From Virgisporangium aurantiacum (GTDB taxonomy: Bacteria; Actinomycetota; Actinomycetes; Mycobacteriales; Micromonosporaceae), in assembly GCF_016863635.1 (NCBI RefSeq), contig NZ_BOPG01000012.1, positions 124,001-188,000 on the forward strand: a stretch of DNA of 64,000 nucleotides. The letters are read 5' to 3'. The position numbers and the translations under genes were made by a program. This document shows, piece after piece, positions 50,067 to 59,467 of the stretch. The notes under the pieces are model-generated. The model was not told the origin of the DNA. It was given only the letters and a program-made list of their open reading frames with translations, and did not search any database. The first letter of the stretch is position 1; each line of letters begins with the position of its first letter.

Positions 50067-51053
50067 ATGCGAGGTTCCCTGTTCTGGCGGATCTTCCTCC
50101 TCAACGCGGCGGTGCTGATTGCCGCCACCGTGCTGCTGCTCCTCGGTCCGGTCACCGTGTCCACCCCGGTACTCGTCCGGGAGGTGCTGATCCTGGCCGT
50201 GGGGCTGGCCGCGATGCTCGCGGCCAACGCCGCCCTGCTGGGCATCGGTCTCGCGCCGCTGGCCCGGCTCACCCGAACCATGAGCACCATCGACCTGCTA
50301 CGCCCCGGGCACCGGCTGGCGCCCACCGGACACGGCGGCGTCGCTGAACTGATCACCACCTTCAACACCATGCTCGACCGGTTGGAAGCCGAACGCGCCA
50401 CCAGCGCCGCCCGCGCACTGTCGGCCCAGGAGGCGGAGCGGCACCGCGTCGCGCAGGAACTGCACGACGAGATCGGGCAGACCCTCACCGCTGTGCTGCT
50501 GGAGCTCAAACGGGTGGCCGACCACTCACCGCAGCCGGTCCGCGATCAGTTGCGCCAGGTGCAGGAAACCACCCGCAACAGCCTGGACGAGATCCGCCGC
50601 ATCGCCCGCCGGCTGCGTCCCGGCGTGCTCGAGGAACTCGGCCTGACCAGCGCGCTCCGGGCGCTGGCCACCGAGTTCGGCGCGACCGGCCTGGCGGTAC
50701 GCGGCACGTTCGACAACGACCTACCCGACCTGAGCCGCAACGTCGAGCTGGTGCTCTACCGGGTCGCGCAGGAGGGCCTGACCAACACCGCACGCCACGC
50801 CGACGCCCACCACGTCGAGTTGACGCTGCACCACCACGTCGTCGCCTCACTCGGCGACAAACCAGCGTGGGCCGGTGTCGAGTTGTCGATCCGCGACGAC
50901 GGGCGCGGACTGCGCGACGCCGAGGAAGGAGCGGGAATCCGCGGCATGCGCGAACGCGCCCTGCTCATCGGCGCCGACCTCGCCGTCGGTTCCCACGCCG
51001 GCGGCGGCACCGAGGTCCGGCTGCGGGTCCCGCGCCCGGCGGTGCGGCGATGA
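50067..51053 (+). CDS. Sensor histidine kinase with HAMP domain (NarX/UhpB-like)
   Basis: A 328-residue kinase with two N-terminal membrane helices and almost no extracellular loop. A HAMP linker occupies residues ~60-112 (LGIGLAPLARLTRTMSTID). The HisKA_3 phospho-acceptor is His133 (VAQELHDEIGQTL), and the HATPase has N (VAQEGLTNTARHA) and G (RDDGRGL, GIRGMRERA) boxes. ATG 50067 has GAGGAGG upstream. The stop overlaps the response-regulator start (ATGA). It probably senses a membrane or cytoplasmic cue. Confidence 0.93.
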   Translation: MRGSLFWRIFLLNAAVLIAATVLLLLGPVTVSTPVLVREVLILAVGLAAMLAANAALLGIGLAPLARLTRTMSTIDLLRPGHRLAPTGHGGVAELITTFNTMLDRLEAERATSAARALSAQEAERHRVAQELHDEIGQTLTAVLLELKRVADHSPQPVRDQLRQVQETTRNSLDEIRRIARRLRPGVLEELGLTSALRALATEFGATGLAVRGTFDNDLPDLSRNVELVLYRVAQEGLTNTARHADAHHVELTLHHHVVASLGDKPAWAGVELSIRDDGRGLRDAEEGAGIRGMRERALLIGADLAVGSHAGGGTEVRLRVPRPAVRR

Positions 51054-51715
51054 CCGCGCCCGCGACGCCACCGACCCGGATCCTGCTCGCCGACGACCAC
51101 GCCCTGGTACGGCGCGGGGTACGGCTGATCCTGGACGGCGAGGCCGACCTGACGGTCGTGGCCGAGGCCGCCGACGGCGCCGAGGCCATCGAACAGGCCC
51201 GCGCCACCCGACCGGACCTCGCCATCCTCGACATCGCCATGCCCCGGTTGACCGGCCTGCAGGCCGCCCGCGAACTGTCCCGCCAGCAACCGGACCTGCG
51301 CATCCTGATCCTGACCATGTACGACAACGAGCAGTTCTTCTTCGAGTCCCTGCGGGTGGGGGCCTCCGGGTACGTGCTCAAGTCCGTCGCCGACCGGGAT
51401 CTGGTGGAGGCCTGCCGCGCGGCCATGCGCGGCGAACCGTTCCTCTACCCCGGCGCCGTCACCGCGCTCATCCGCAGCTATCTGGAGCGGGCCGCGTCCG
51501 GCGACTCGATCCCGGCGCGCGCCATCACCGACCGCGAGGAGGAGATCCTCAAACTCGTCGCGGAGGGCTACTCCTCGAAACAGATCGCCGAACTTCTGTT
51601 CATCAGCGTCAAGACCGTCGAGCGGCACCGCGCCAACCTGCTGGCCAAACTCGGCCTCCGTGACCGCCTCGAACTGGCCCGCTACGCCATCCGCGCCGGC
51701 CTCATCGAGCCGTAG
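51050..51715 (+). CDS. NarL-type response regulator
   Basis: A 221-residue regulator with a receiver domain (ADDHALVRRG, phospho-acceptor Asp61 in ILDIAMPR, Lys in YVLKSV) and a LuxR HTH (ITDREEEILKLVAEGYSSKQIAE to VKTVERHRANLLAKL). ATG 51050 overlaps the kinase stop (ATGA). It converges with the ArsB/NhaD-type transporter gene 8 bases away. It belongs to the same family as the regulator at 36289-36957 but carries a different sensor partner. Confidence 0.94.
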   Translation: MTAPATPPTRILLADDHALVRRGVRLILDGEADLTVVAEAADGAEAIEQARATRPDLAILDIAMPRLTGLQAARELSRQQPDLRILILTMYDNEQFFFESLRVGASGYVLKSVADRDLVEACRAAMRGEPFLYPGAVTALIRSYLERAASGDSIPARAITDREEEILKLVAEGYSSKQIAELLFISVKTVERHRANLLAKLGLRDRLELARYAIRAGLIEP

Positions 51716-51723
51716 CCCACCCG

Positions 51724-53010
51724 CTACATGAAGTACCGGATCCAGACGTAGAGCCAGGCCAGCACCGAACTCAGCAGCGTCACCCCGATGCCGTACTTGG
51801 TGAACTGCCAGAACGTGATGGGGTTGCCGGTGCGGGCGGCGATGCCCACGGCGACGACGTTCGCGCTGGCGGCCACCGCCGTCCCGTTGCCGCCGAAGTC
51901 CGCCCCGAGTGCGAAGGACCACCACAGCGCCCGTCCGGTCTCCTTGTCCGGTGCCTCGGCGGCAACGCCCTCCACGATCGGCGCCATCGTGGCCGTGTAC
52001 GGGATGTTGTCGAAGAACGCACCGAGCACCGCGGAGCCGAACAACAACGCGGTGGCCGCCAGGAAGTAGTTGTCCCCCACCGCGTCCACGGCCCAGGTGC
52101 CGATGACGCCGATCACTCCGGTGTGGACGAGCCCGGCGACCATCACGAACAGTCCCATGAAGAAGACCAGAGTGGCCCACTCGACCTCGCGCAGGACGTC
52201 GCTGAGGTCGGCGCCGCTGACGAGCAGCATCACCCCCGCGCCGACCAGCGCGACGACAGCCGGATCGATGTGCAGCACGGAATGCAGCCCGAACCCGAGC
52301 ACGACGCCGGCGAAAACGATCAGGCAGCGACGCAGCATGCCCGCATCGGTGATCGCGCGCCGCTCCTTGAGCGCCATCACCGCGTCGACGTGGTCGGGGT
52401 GGTACTGGAACGAGGAGCGGAACAGCAGCCGCGTGGCGAGCACGAACACCACGAACACGACGGTGACGATCGGTGCCATGTGTACCAGGAAGTCGACGAA
52501 CGTGAGGCCGGCGCGGCTGCCGATGATGATGTTCGGCGGGTCACCGATGAGGGTGGCGGCGCCCCCGATGTTGGAGGCGAGCACCTCCGCGATCAGGTAC
52601 GGCCGGGCGGCGATGTTGAGCCGCTGGCACACCACGACGGTCACCGGAGCGACCAGCATGATCGTGGTGACGTTGTCCAGGAACGGCGACGCGATCGCGG
52701 TGATGAGCATCAGCATGACCATGAGCCGGTACGGTCGGCCGCGTGACTTCTTCGCCGCCCAGATGGCCAGGTAGTCGAAGACCCCGGTCTGCTTGACGAT
52801 CCCGACGATCACCATCATCCCGAAGAGCAGGAAGATGACGTTCCAGTCGATGCCCTCGTGCTCGGAGAAGAACACGTCGGCACCGGGGACGAGCCCGAGA
52901 ACCGCCATCGCACCGGAGGCGACGAGGACCACCTTGACCTTGTCGACCTTCTCGCTGGCGATGAAGATGAACGCCACCACGAAGATCGTCAGCGCCAGGG
53001 CGGCGGTCAC
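51724..53010 (-). CDS. ArsB/NhaD-type ion transporter (SLC13-like)
   Basis: A 428-residue membrane protein with 10-12 spans. It has the ion-transporter superfamily signatures SPFLDNVTTIMLVAPV and SNIGGAATLIGDPPNIIIG in the first half, and AFFDNIPYTATMAP with DFGGNGTAVAASANVVAVG in the second, i.e. two inverted re-entrant hairpins. Such proteins carry arsenite, Na+/H+ or anions; no ars genes are nearby, so arsenite specificity is not supported. GTG 53010 is used. A CBS-domain protein lies upstream on the same strand and may regulate it. Confidence 0.9.
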   Translation of the reverse strand: MTAALALTIFVVAFIFIASEKVDKVKVVLVASGAMAVLGLVPGADVFFSEHEGIDWNVIFLLFGMMVIVGIVKQTGVFDYLAIWAAKKSRGRPYRLMVMLMLITAIASPFLDNVTTIMLVAPVTVVVCQRLNIAARPYLIAEVLASNIGGAATLIGDPPNIIIGSRAGLTFVDFLVHMAPIVTVVFVVFVLATRLLFRSSFQYHPDHVDAVMALKERRAITDAGMLRRCLIVFAGVVLGFGLHSVLHIDPAVVALVGAGVMLLVSGADLSDVLREVEWATLVFFMGLFVMVAGLVHTGVIGVIGTWAVDAVGDNYFLAATALLFGSAVLGAFFDNIPYTATMAPIVEGVAAEAPDKETGRALWWSFALGADFGGNGTAVAASANVVAVGIAARTGNPITFWQFTKYGIGVTLLSSVLAWLYVWIRYFM

Positions 53011-53159
53011 GGACCGTGCCTCGGTGGTCCGGTCCGGACTGTCGTCAACACCGATGCGGAGACGGTGGATGCGCGCACGAGGATGACCTCCGGTCGCGGG
53101 GCGGCCCCCGCGGCGGCGTCACCGGCGGCGGCACGTGAACAGGTACGGGCGTGCCGACG

Positions 53160-53657
53160 TCACTCGTCGGGGCCGAAGACCGCCAGGCTCGTGATCAGCC
53201 GTTCGAGCGTGATCGCACCGACGAGCGCACCGTGGTCGTCGACCACAGCGACGAGTGGACTGTGCTGGCGCGCCATGAGCGCGGCCACCTCCAGCAGCGT
53301 CGCGTCGGAGCGGACGGTGACCGGCCGGCTGGACGTGCGGGGTACACATTCGCCCACGGTCAGGTCACCGAGTTCGGTCCAGAACCGGTCGGCGTGATCC
53401 TCGTCGACCACCCGGGCCAACGCCGGGTCCTCCTGGTAGGACTTGGGAACGGCAAGCCGCAGCACCTGGGATCCGGGCAGCACCAACGTCGGCCGCGACC
53501 GCCCGTCCACGACGATCAACCCCGGCAGGCGGCTGACCGCCATCACCCGCACCGCCTTGGCGACCGGATCGTCGACCGTGACCGTCGGCACGGGCACCGC
53601 GATATCGCGTGCTTGCATGGCAACAACCCATTCGGTGTGACGATCCAGCCCTGTCAT
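53160..53657 (-). CDS. CBS-domain protein
   Basis: A 165-residue protein with two CBS motifs: residues ~18-70 ([34 protein letters not shown]) and ~110-160 ([44 protein letters not shown]). CBS pairs bind adenosine nucleotides and gate transporters or enzymes. ATG 53657 has AGGGA seven bases upstream; conservation itself begins near the internal ATG at 53618, and GTG 53693 is a third option. The position 149 bases upstream of the ArsB/NhaD-type gene on the same strand suggests a regulatory partner. Confidence 0.87.
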   Translation of the reverse strand: MTGLDRHTEWVVAMQARDIAVPVPTVTVDDPVAKAVRVMAVSRLPGLIVVDGRSRPTLVLPGSQVLRLAVPKSYQEDPALARVVDEDHADRFWTELGDLTVGECVPRTSSRPVTVRSDATLLEVAALMARQHSPLVAVVDDHGALVGAITLERLITSLAVFGPDE

Positions 53658-53772
53658 CGCGTGTTCCCTGGCCATGCCTGCCAGTCTCTGCACAGCGGGG
53701 CGAAGCCACCATCGGCACCAGCACCCATTCCCGACGGGGACGGGCCCTACTGTTCCACCATCGCGTGCCGCG

Positions 53773-55242
53773 TCAGCGGCCGTGCCGGAGGGCGAAGAGC
53801 TTCACGGCGCGCGACATCGCGGCCGGTTTCCGGTCGAGCGTCATCAGGTCGATCGGGGCGCGGAAGCGCTGCCGGGTCACCGCGTGCGGGCGGGAGAACT
53901 CGCGCAGCCCGTCGGCGCCGTGGATCCGGCCGAACCCGGAGTCGCCGACGCCGCCGAACGGCAGTGCGGGAATCGCGGCGAACCCGAGCACCCCGTTGAC
54001 CGAGACGGCGCCGGTGCGCAGCCGGCCGGCGACCTCCAGCGCGCGGCGACCGTCGCGGGAGAACACCGACGCGGCGAGCCCGAACCGGGACGCGTTGGCC
54101 CGTCGCACCGCCTCGTCGAGGTCGGCGACCCGGTTCACGACGAGCGTGGGGCCGAACGTCTCCTCGGTGACCGCGGTGCTGTCCTCGGGCACGTCGGTGA
54201 GCACGACCGGCTCGACGTACGGCGGGCGGACGGAGTCGACGCCACCGACGACGGCCCGCGCGCCCCGGCCCAGCGCGTCGGCGATGTGCCCGCGCACGAC
54301 GTCGGCCTGGGTGGGTGTGGTCATCGGCCCGTACCGGGCGGTCTCCTCCGCGCCGGGCGCGACGTGGGCGGCGAGTGCGGCGAGCCGGCCGAGGAAGTCG
54401 TCGTAGACCGAGTCCACGACGTAGACCCGCTCGACGCCCGCGCAGGTCTGCCCCGCGTTGCCCAGCCCGCCGAAGACGGCGGCCCGGGCGGCGGCGTCGA
54501 GGTCGGCGTCGGCGGCGACGATGAGCGCGTCCTTGCCGCCGGCCTCGATGACCACCGGGGTCAGCGTCTGCGCGCACGCGGCCATGACGCGCTTGCCGGT
54601 GGCCGTCGACCCGGTGAACGCCAGCTTGTCGACGCCCGCGACACACAGCGCCGCACCCGTGCGGCCGTCGCCGGTGACCACCTGGAGCACGGGATGCTCG
54701 GGGACCGCCTCGCGCCACCGCTCGGCCAGCCACACGCCGACCGCCGGGGTGAACTCGCTCGGCTTGAACACCACCGCGTTGCCGGCGGCGAGCGCGTACG
54801 AGATGGACCCCATCGGCGTGTAGACCGGGTAGTTCCACGGTCCGATGACGCCGACGACGCCGAGCGGCTTGTACTCCAGCGTCGCCGCCAGGTTCGCGGC
54901 GAGGATGCCGGAGCCGACCCGGCGCCGGCGCAGCACCGGACGGGCGTTGCGCGCGGCCCAGTCGAGGTGCTCGACGGCGAGCATGACCTCGAGCACCGCG
55001 TCGCTCTTCGGCTTGCCGGTCTCGGCGCGCACGACGTCGGCGAGGTCGTCGATCCGCCGCGCGAGGAGCCGCTTCCAGGCGAGCAACCGGTGGCGTCGCC
55101 CGGCGAAGCCGAGGCCGGCCCACCACTCGGCGGCCGCCTGCGCGCGGTCGACCGCCGTCGCGACGTCGGCCGGGTCGGCGATGTCGTACTCCCCCACCAG
55201 GTCGCCGGTGACGGGGTGGACGGAGCAGAGGCGTGCGGCCAT
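53773..55242 (-). CDS. Aldehyde dehydrogenase (succinate-semialdehyde DH-like)
   Basis: A 489-residue NAD(P)-dependent aldehyde dehydrogenase. The cofactor region has [11 protein letters not shown] and FKPSEFTP, with [11 protein letters not shown] for the Rossmann turn. The general base Glu is in [11 protein letters not shown] and the nucleophile Cys in [17 protein letters not shown] 55242 is preceded by GAAGGA; GTG 55266 is an alternative. It is divergent from an acyl-CoA dehydrogenase across a 92-base region with a TTTGATA tandem repeat, so the two genes probably share control in an aldehyde or alcohol to acyl-CoA pathway. Confidence 0.92.
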   Translation of the reverse strand: MAARLCSVHPVTGDLVGEYDIADPADVATAVDRAQAAAEWWAGLGFAGRRHRLLAWKRLLARRIDDLADVVRAETGKPKSDAVLEVMLAVEHLDWAARNARPVLRRRRVGSGILAANLAATLEYKPLGVVGVIGPWNYPVYTPMGSISYALAAGNAVVFKPSEFTPAVGVWLAERWREAVPEHPVLQVVTGDGRTGAALCVAGVDKLAFTGSTATGKRVMAACAQTLTPVVIEAGGKDALIVAADADLDAAARAAVFGGLGNAGQTCAGVERVYVVDSVYDDFLGRLAALAAHVAPGAEETARYGPMTTPTQADVVRGHIADALGRGARAVVGGVDSVRPPYVEPVVLTDVPEDSTAVTEETFGPTLVVNRVADLDEAVRRANASRFGLAASVFSRDGRRALEVAGRLRTGAVSVNGVLGFAAIPALPFGGVGDSGFGRIHGADGLREFSRPHAVTRQRFRAPIDLMTLDRKPAAMSRAVKLFALRHGR

Positions 55243-55269
55243 CGGGTGGTCCTTCAGGGACGTCACGGA

Positions 55270-55283
55270 TTTGATATTTGATA
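55270..55283. promoter_or_regulatory. TTTGATA tandem repeat in a divergent promoter
   Basis: Two perfect head-to-tail copies of TTTGATA (55270-55276 and 55277-55283) lie between the aldehyde dehydrogenase and acyl-CoA dehydrogenase genes, 27 bases from one start and 51 from the other. This A/T island is unlike its surroundings. It may hold the -10 regions and the binding site of an unlinked regulator. Confidence 0.5.
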
Positions 55284-55334
55284 TGCTACGGTCGTTGTCA
55301 ATCCCTTGCCGTGCCGTCTTTCTGGAGCGACGCG

Positions 55335-56459
55335 ATGCCGATTGACCTCACTGACGAACAGCGCGCGTTCGAGCGCGGCGTCGAGGAGTTCTGCCGCCGC
55401 GAGGCGGGCACCCGGGAACAGCGCGGAACCGAACCGCACCACCCGGGCATCTACCGGAAGATGGCCGACCTCGGCTGGCTCGCCGCCCCGATTCCCGAGG
55501 AGTTCGGCGGTGCCGGCGGCGGCATGGTCGACACCTGCCTGTTCCTGGAGACCACCGCGCGCATGCAGGCGCCGATCGGCGGCTTCACCACGTCCATCAT
55601 CGTGGCCGCCGCCTACGAGCGGTTCGGCTCGCCGGACCAGAAGAAGCTCGTCCTCGGCGGCGTCGCGACGGGCAGCGTCGAGGCGATCGCGATGTCCGAA
55701 CCGGGCGCGGGGTCCGACGTCGCCGCGATGACCTGCCGGGCCGAGCCGACCGACGGCGGCTACCTCATCAACGGCCAGAAGACCTGGTGCTCCAACGCGC
55801 ATCTCGCCGAACGGATCCTGCTCGTCGCCCGCACGTCCGGCGGCGCCGGCGACCACAACGGCATCACCATGTTCTGCGTGCCGGCCGACGCGGCCGGCCT
55901 CCGCATCCACCCGATCGACACGATGGGCGGCCGCGAGGTCAACGACCTGTACTTCACCGACTGCTTCGTGCCCGGGCACGCGGTCGTCGGCCGGGTCGAC
56001 CACGGCTGGCACCAGCTGATGGCCGGCCTCAACGCGGAGCGGCTGATCCTGGCCGCCGTCATGCTCGGCACCGCCCGGCGTGCGTTCGACGACACGGTCA
56101 CCTACGTCAGCCAGCGGCACCAGTTCGGTCGGCCGGTCGGCAGCTTCCAGGCGCTGCGGCACCGCATCGCCGACCTCGCCACCGACATCGAGTGCAGCCG
56201 CCTGCTGGTGTACAACACGGCCGGCCTCGTCGACCGCGATCCGGGCACGGTGCTGCGGCGGGAGGCGTCGATGGCCAAACTCAAGGCGACCGAGACGGCC
56301 AAGCGCGTCGCGCTGGAGGGCATGCAGATGATGGGCGGATACGGCTACTCCACCGAGTTCGACATGGAGCGGCTGGTCCGCGCGAGCCTGGTGTCCACTG
56401 TGTACGGAGGCACCAGCGAGATCCAGCGGGAGATCATCGGCAGGACCTACGGATTGTAG
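55335..56459 (+). CDS. Acyl-CoA dehydrogenase (long-chain/isovaleryl type)
   Basis: A 374-residue FAD-dependent acyl-CoA dehydrogenase with AMSEPGAGSDVAAM, the WCSNAHLAE FAD region, RHQFGRPVGSFQ and the C-terminal MMGGYGYSTEF. The C-terminal motif is YGGT where medium-chain enzymes have YEGT. The catalytic base instead appears as Glu235 in NAERL, the position used in long-chain and isovaleryl-CoA dehydrogenases. ATG 55335 has GGAG upstream. It is followed by an old-yellow-enzyme gene in the same direction. Confidence 0.92.
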   Translation: MPIDLTDEQRAFERGVEEFCRREAGTREQRGTEPHHPGIYRKMADLGWLAAPIPEEFGGAGGGMVDTCLFLETTARMQAPIGGFTTSIIVAAAYERFGSPDQKKLVLGGVATGSVEAIAMSEPGAGSDVAAMTCRAEPTDGGYLINGQKTWCSNAHLAERILLVARTSGGAGDHNGITMFCVPADAAGLRIHPIDTMGGREVNDLYFTDCFVPGHAVVGRVDHGWHQLMAGLNAERLILAAVMLGTARRAFDDTVTYVSQRHQFGRPVGSFQALRHRIADLATDIECSRLLVYNTAGLVDRDPGTVLRREASMAKLKATETAKRVALEGMQMMGGYGYSTEFDMERLVRASLVSTVYGGTSEIQREIIGRTYGL

Positions 56460-56501
56460 AACGTGTTCTCATTTCCGCCGTGAACCGCCTACGATGCCGT
56501 C

Positions 56502-57650
56502 GTGGACCCGTTTCTACCGGCGACGCTCGGACCGTTGACGGTGCGCAACCGGATCATCAAGGCGGCCACCTTCGAGGGGCGGTCACCGAAGCGGACCGTC
56601 ACCCCCGACCTGGTCGAGTTCCACCGGCGGATCGCGGCCGGCGGCGTCGGCATGTCCACGGTCGCGTTCTGCGCGGTGTCGCTCGACGGCACCACCGACG
56701 GGCACCAGCTCGTCCTCACCGACGACGCCGTGCCCGGCCTGCGGACGCTGACCGACGCGATCCACGGCGAGGGAGCGGCGGCCGCCGCGCAGATCGGCCA
56801 CGCGGGACCCGTCGCCAACGTCCGCGGCGTCCCCGCGCTCGCACCGTCCGCGATGGTCACCCCGGCGTTGAAACGCGCCCGCGCGGCGACCGAGGACGAC
56901 CTCGACCGCGTCGTCGGCGCGTTCGCCGCCGGCGCCAAACGCCTTGCCGAGGCGGGTTTCGACGCGCTGGAAGTCCACATGGGACACAACTATCTGATCA
57001 GCGCGTTCCTCAGCCCCCGGCTCAACCGGCGCCGCGACCGCTGGGGCGGCCCGCTCGACAACCGGGCCCGCCTGGCCCGCCGCGTGGCGCGCGCCGTGCG
57101 CGAGGCGGCACCCGCGCTCGCCGTCACCGCGAAACTGAACATGGCCGACGGCGTCCGCGGCGGCCTCGACGTCGACGAAAGCCTTGCCGTGGCCGGGATG
57201 CTCCGCGACGACGGCACGCTGGACGCCCTCGAACTGACCGTCGGCAGCTCGCTGGCCAACCCGATGTTCCTGTTCCGCGGGCCGCCGCCCCGGCGGGAGT
57301 TCGCCGCCACCCTGCCGCCCGTGCTGCGGCCCGGTTTCGCGGTGGCGGGCCGGTTCCTGTTCCGGAACTACCCGTTCGAGGAGGCGTACCTGCGTCCGCT
57401 CGCGCGCCGGTTCCTCGCCGAGGTACGCATGCCGCTGATCCTGCTCGGCGGCATCAACCGGCTCGACACCATCCGCGACGCCCTCGGCGAGGGGTTCGCG
57501 TTCGTCGCGATGGCCCGCGCCCTGCTCCGCGAACCCGACCTGGTGAACCGCATGCGCGAAGGCGCGGCGTCGGCGGCGACGTGCGTCCACTGCAACAAAT
57601 GCGTGCCGACCATTTACCGACGCACCCGGTGCGCGCTCGACGACCCCTGA
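56502..57650 (+). CDS. Old yellow enzyme-type NADH:flavin oxidoreductase
   Basis: A 382-residue TIM-barrel flavoprotein with LGPLTVRNRIIKAATFEG at the start, AAQIGHAGP, the substrate-binding pair in VHMGHNYLISAFLSPRLNRR, and GGINRLDTIRD for FMN phosphate. The C-terminus carries CVHCNKCVPTIYRRTRC, a shortened version of the Fe-S motif of 2,4-dienoyl-CoA reductases, with no second FAD/NAD domain after it. GTG 56502 starts 42 bases after the acyl-CoA dehydrogenase. It probably reduces activated C=C bonds of enoyl compounds. Confidence 0.9.
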   Translation: MDPFLPATLGPLTVRNRIIKAATFEGRSPKRTVTPDLVEFHRRIAAGGVGMSTVAFCAVSLDGTTDGHQLVLTDDAVPGLRTLTDAIHGEGAAAAAQIGHAGPVANVRGVPALAPSAMVTPALKRARAATEDDLDRVVGAFAAGAKRLAEAGFDALEVHMGHNYLISAFLSPRLNRRRDRWGGPLDNRARLARRVARAVREAAPALAVTAKLNMADGVRGGLDVDESLAVAGMLRDDGTLDALELTVGSSLANPMFLFRGPPPRREFAATLPPVLRPGFAVAGRFLFRNYPFEEAYLRPLARRFLAEVRMPLILLGGINRLDTIRDALGEGFAFVAMARALLREPDLVNRMREGAASAATCVHCNKCVPTIYRRTRCALDDP

Positions 57651-57733
57651 AAGCGCTTGGTGCGGATAGCCGCACCTCTGAACCCGTGGTGGCACGGTTG
57701 ATTCGATGCACCGCGGTCGATCAGCCTGAAGCC

Positions 57734-59131
57734 ATGACTTCTGCAATCTTCCGACGGCGTCACGTACGCCGGACCCTCGTCAAGACGGCCGTCGCAGCCG
57801 TCTCCGTGGCGATGACAGCCGGATCGGTCGGGGCAGCTCACGCCGCGCCGTCTCGGCGTGTCGGGGTCAAGGCCGCGAGCGGGTCCGAGGCGGTCAAGGG
57901 CGTCCAGCGGGTCGGCGGTGTGAGCGTCAAGGGCGTCATCTCGTTGGTGTTCCTCGACTATGGCGGCGAGCACAACAAGCGCTCCATCGTCTTCGCGACC
58001 GGAAAGTTCGGGCTGAAGGCCTACGACATCACCGCCGACCCGACCCGGCCGACGCTGGTCGGCGAGCTCAACATGCCTGGCCTGCGGGAAACCGAGGACA
58101 CCAACGTCGACCCACGGCGGAAGCTCATCTTCCTGGCCCGGGACCCGACGGCGTTCGGCGGGGACGAGGAAACCGGCGAGTCCGGTGTCTACATCATCGA
58201 TGTCGCCGACCCGGAGCATGTGCGGCAGCTCGCCTACGCGAAGGTCCCGGCCGGACACACCACGAGCTGTATCAACGACTGCTCGTACCTGTGGACCTCG
58301 GGGGCGGGCCGGGCGAGTTGGATGCCCCCCGAGTGGGGCGGCCGCCCGGTGTGGGTGACCGACGTCCGCAATGCGCGCGAGCCGAAGACGTATCCAGATC
58401 CGATCGACACCGGACGCCACGACGGCGTGACCGACGGCGTCCACGACGTCCAGGTCGATTCGGACGGCGTGGCCTGGACCTCCGGGCGCGGCGGCGTCCG
58501 CGGTTACCACACCCGCGGCGAGCACTACGATCCGGTGGCCAAGCGGGTCCGTCGCGCCACCGCAGTCGACCCGGTGCCCTACGCCGGGGGCGGCATCGAC
58601 GAGGCCGCGAGTGGGGGCTCGTGGGAGCACAACAGCTATCGCCCGGTCGGCAGGACGGGGGATCAGGCGGCCGACCCGGAGAAGTGGGGCGACGGCAACC
58701 TGATCTACGTCACCGATGAGTACTGGGTCGCCAACAATTGCGCGGCGGCCGGGCCGCTGGTGATCGCCTCCTTGGAGGGTTCGTACGACGGTCAGGGCTG
58801 GCGCTCGACGCCAGACAACAAGTTCCGGCTGCGGACCATCAGTACCTGGCGGGTGGCCGGGCAGGAAGGCAGCGACCCCACTACCGACGACTGCGCGGCC
58901 CACTACTTCGACGTCCGCGACGGCGTGCTGGTCCAGTCCTTCTACGCCCAGGGCACGCGATTCCTGGACGTACGGGACCCCACGAATCCACGCCAGATCG
59001 CCTACTACCGGCCGGCAAACGCCCAGTCATACCAGCCATACTGGCGCGGGGAATATGTGTACGTCGCCGACGAGCAACGCGGCATCGACATCCTCCGTCC
59101 GACTTTCCGCGTCGGCCGGTTGGCGATATAG
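57734..59131 (+). CDS. Secreted LVIVD-repeat beta-propeller protein
   Basis: A 465-residue protein with a long signal peptide (MTSAIFRRRHVRR, hydrophobic core, AHAAPS). It carries several LVIVD-type repeats: GLKAYDITADPTRPTLVGEL, GVYIIDVADPEHVRQLAY, TRFLDVRDPTNPRQIAYY, RGIDILRP. Such repeats form surface propellers of unknown function. Paired Cys residues (TTSCINDCSY, NNCAAA, DDCAAH) suggest disulfides outside the cell. ATG 57734 is the only sensible start for the signal peptide. The DNA here appears slightly less GC-rich than its neighbours. A small membrane protein follows 9 bases later. Confidence 0.85.
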   Translation: MTSAIFRRRHVRRTLVKTAVAAVSVAMTAGSVGAAHAAPSRRVGVKAASGSEAVKGVQRVGGVSVKGVISLVFLDYGGEHNKRSIVFATGKFGLKAYDITADPTRPTLVGELNMPGLRETEDTNVDPRRKLIFLARDPTAFGGDEETGESGVYIIDVADPEHVRQLAYAKVPAGHTTSCINDCSYLWTSGAGRASWMPPEWGGRPVWVTDVRNAREPKTYPDPIDTGRHDGVTDGVHDVQVDSDGVAWTSGRGGVRGYHTRGEHYDPVAKRVRRATAVDPVPYAGGGIDEAASGGSWEHNSYRPVGRTGDQAADPEKWGDGNLIYVTDEYWVANNCAAAGPLVIASLEGSYDGQGWRSTPDNKFRLRTISTWRVAGQEGSDPTTDDCAAHYFDVRDGVLVQSFYAQGTRFLDVRDPTNPRQIAYYRPANAQSYQPYWRGEYVYVADEQRGIDILRPTFRVGRLAI

Positions 59132-59140
59132 GTTCGCACC

Positions 59141-59437
59141 ATGACTCAGGTGCTCTCGATTGTTGGAGCGTTCTTCGTGTTGGCCGCCTTCACCGGCCTG
59201 CAGTTGGGTCGATTGGACGTCGAGAGCGCTACCTACCAGGTGCTCAATCTCCTGGGAGCGGGCGTGCTGACCGTCACGGGCCTGCTCACCGAGACATGGG
59301 GATTTGTCTTGCTCAACGGTGTCTGGACAGCGATCTCGATCGTCAAGTTGGTCCAGCTCGCTCGGGGTGTCGGCGGCGAATCCCGCACGGAGGATGGACC
59401 GACGGACGACAACGGGCCCTTTCACTCCGAAGGCTGA
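59141..59437 (+). CDS. CBU_0592-like small membrane protein
   Basis: A 98-residue protein with three hydrophobic segments. The pattern around YQVLNLLGAGVLTVTGLLTETWGFVLLNGVWTAISIVKL matches the CBU_0592-like domain family. A polar tail of ~25 residues follows. ATG 59141 lies 9 bases after the propeller-protein stop, so the two are co-transcribed. The family has no assigned function. Confidence 0.82.
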   Translation: MTQVLSIVGAFFVLAAFTGLQLGRLDVESATYQVLNLLGAGVLTVTGLLTETWGFVLLNGVWTAISIVKLVQLARGVGGESRTEDGPTDDNGPFHSEG

Positions 59438-59467
59438 ACGATCGGAACGCCGCCGTCTCCGCGCTCT

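Noticed and set aside
51724..53010. Arsenite efflux assignment for the ArsB-like transporter
   Set aside because: No arsR, arsC or other arsenic gene is linked and the ion-transporter superfamily covers many substrates.
53674..55281. Plus-strand 535-codon frame opposite the aldehyde dehydrogenase
   Set aside because: The minus strand carries all aldehyde dehydrogenase motifs; the plus frame has no domain.
55787..57733. In-frame N-terminal extension of the LVIVD protein through the acyl-CoA dehydrogenase and old yellow enzyme genes
   Set aside because: The extension is a frame shadow; the real product starts at ATG 57734 with a signal peptide.
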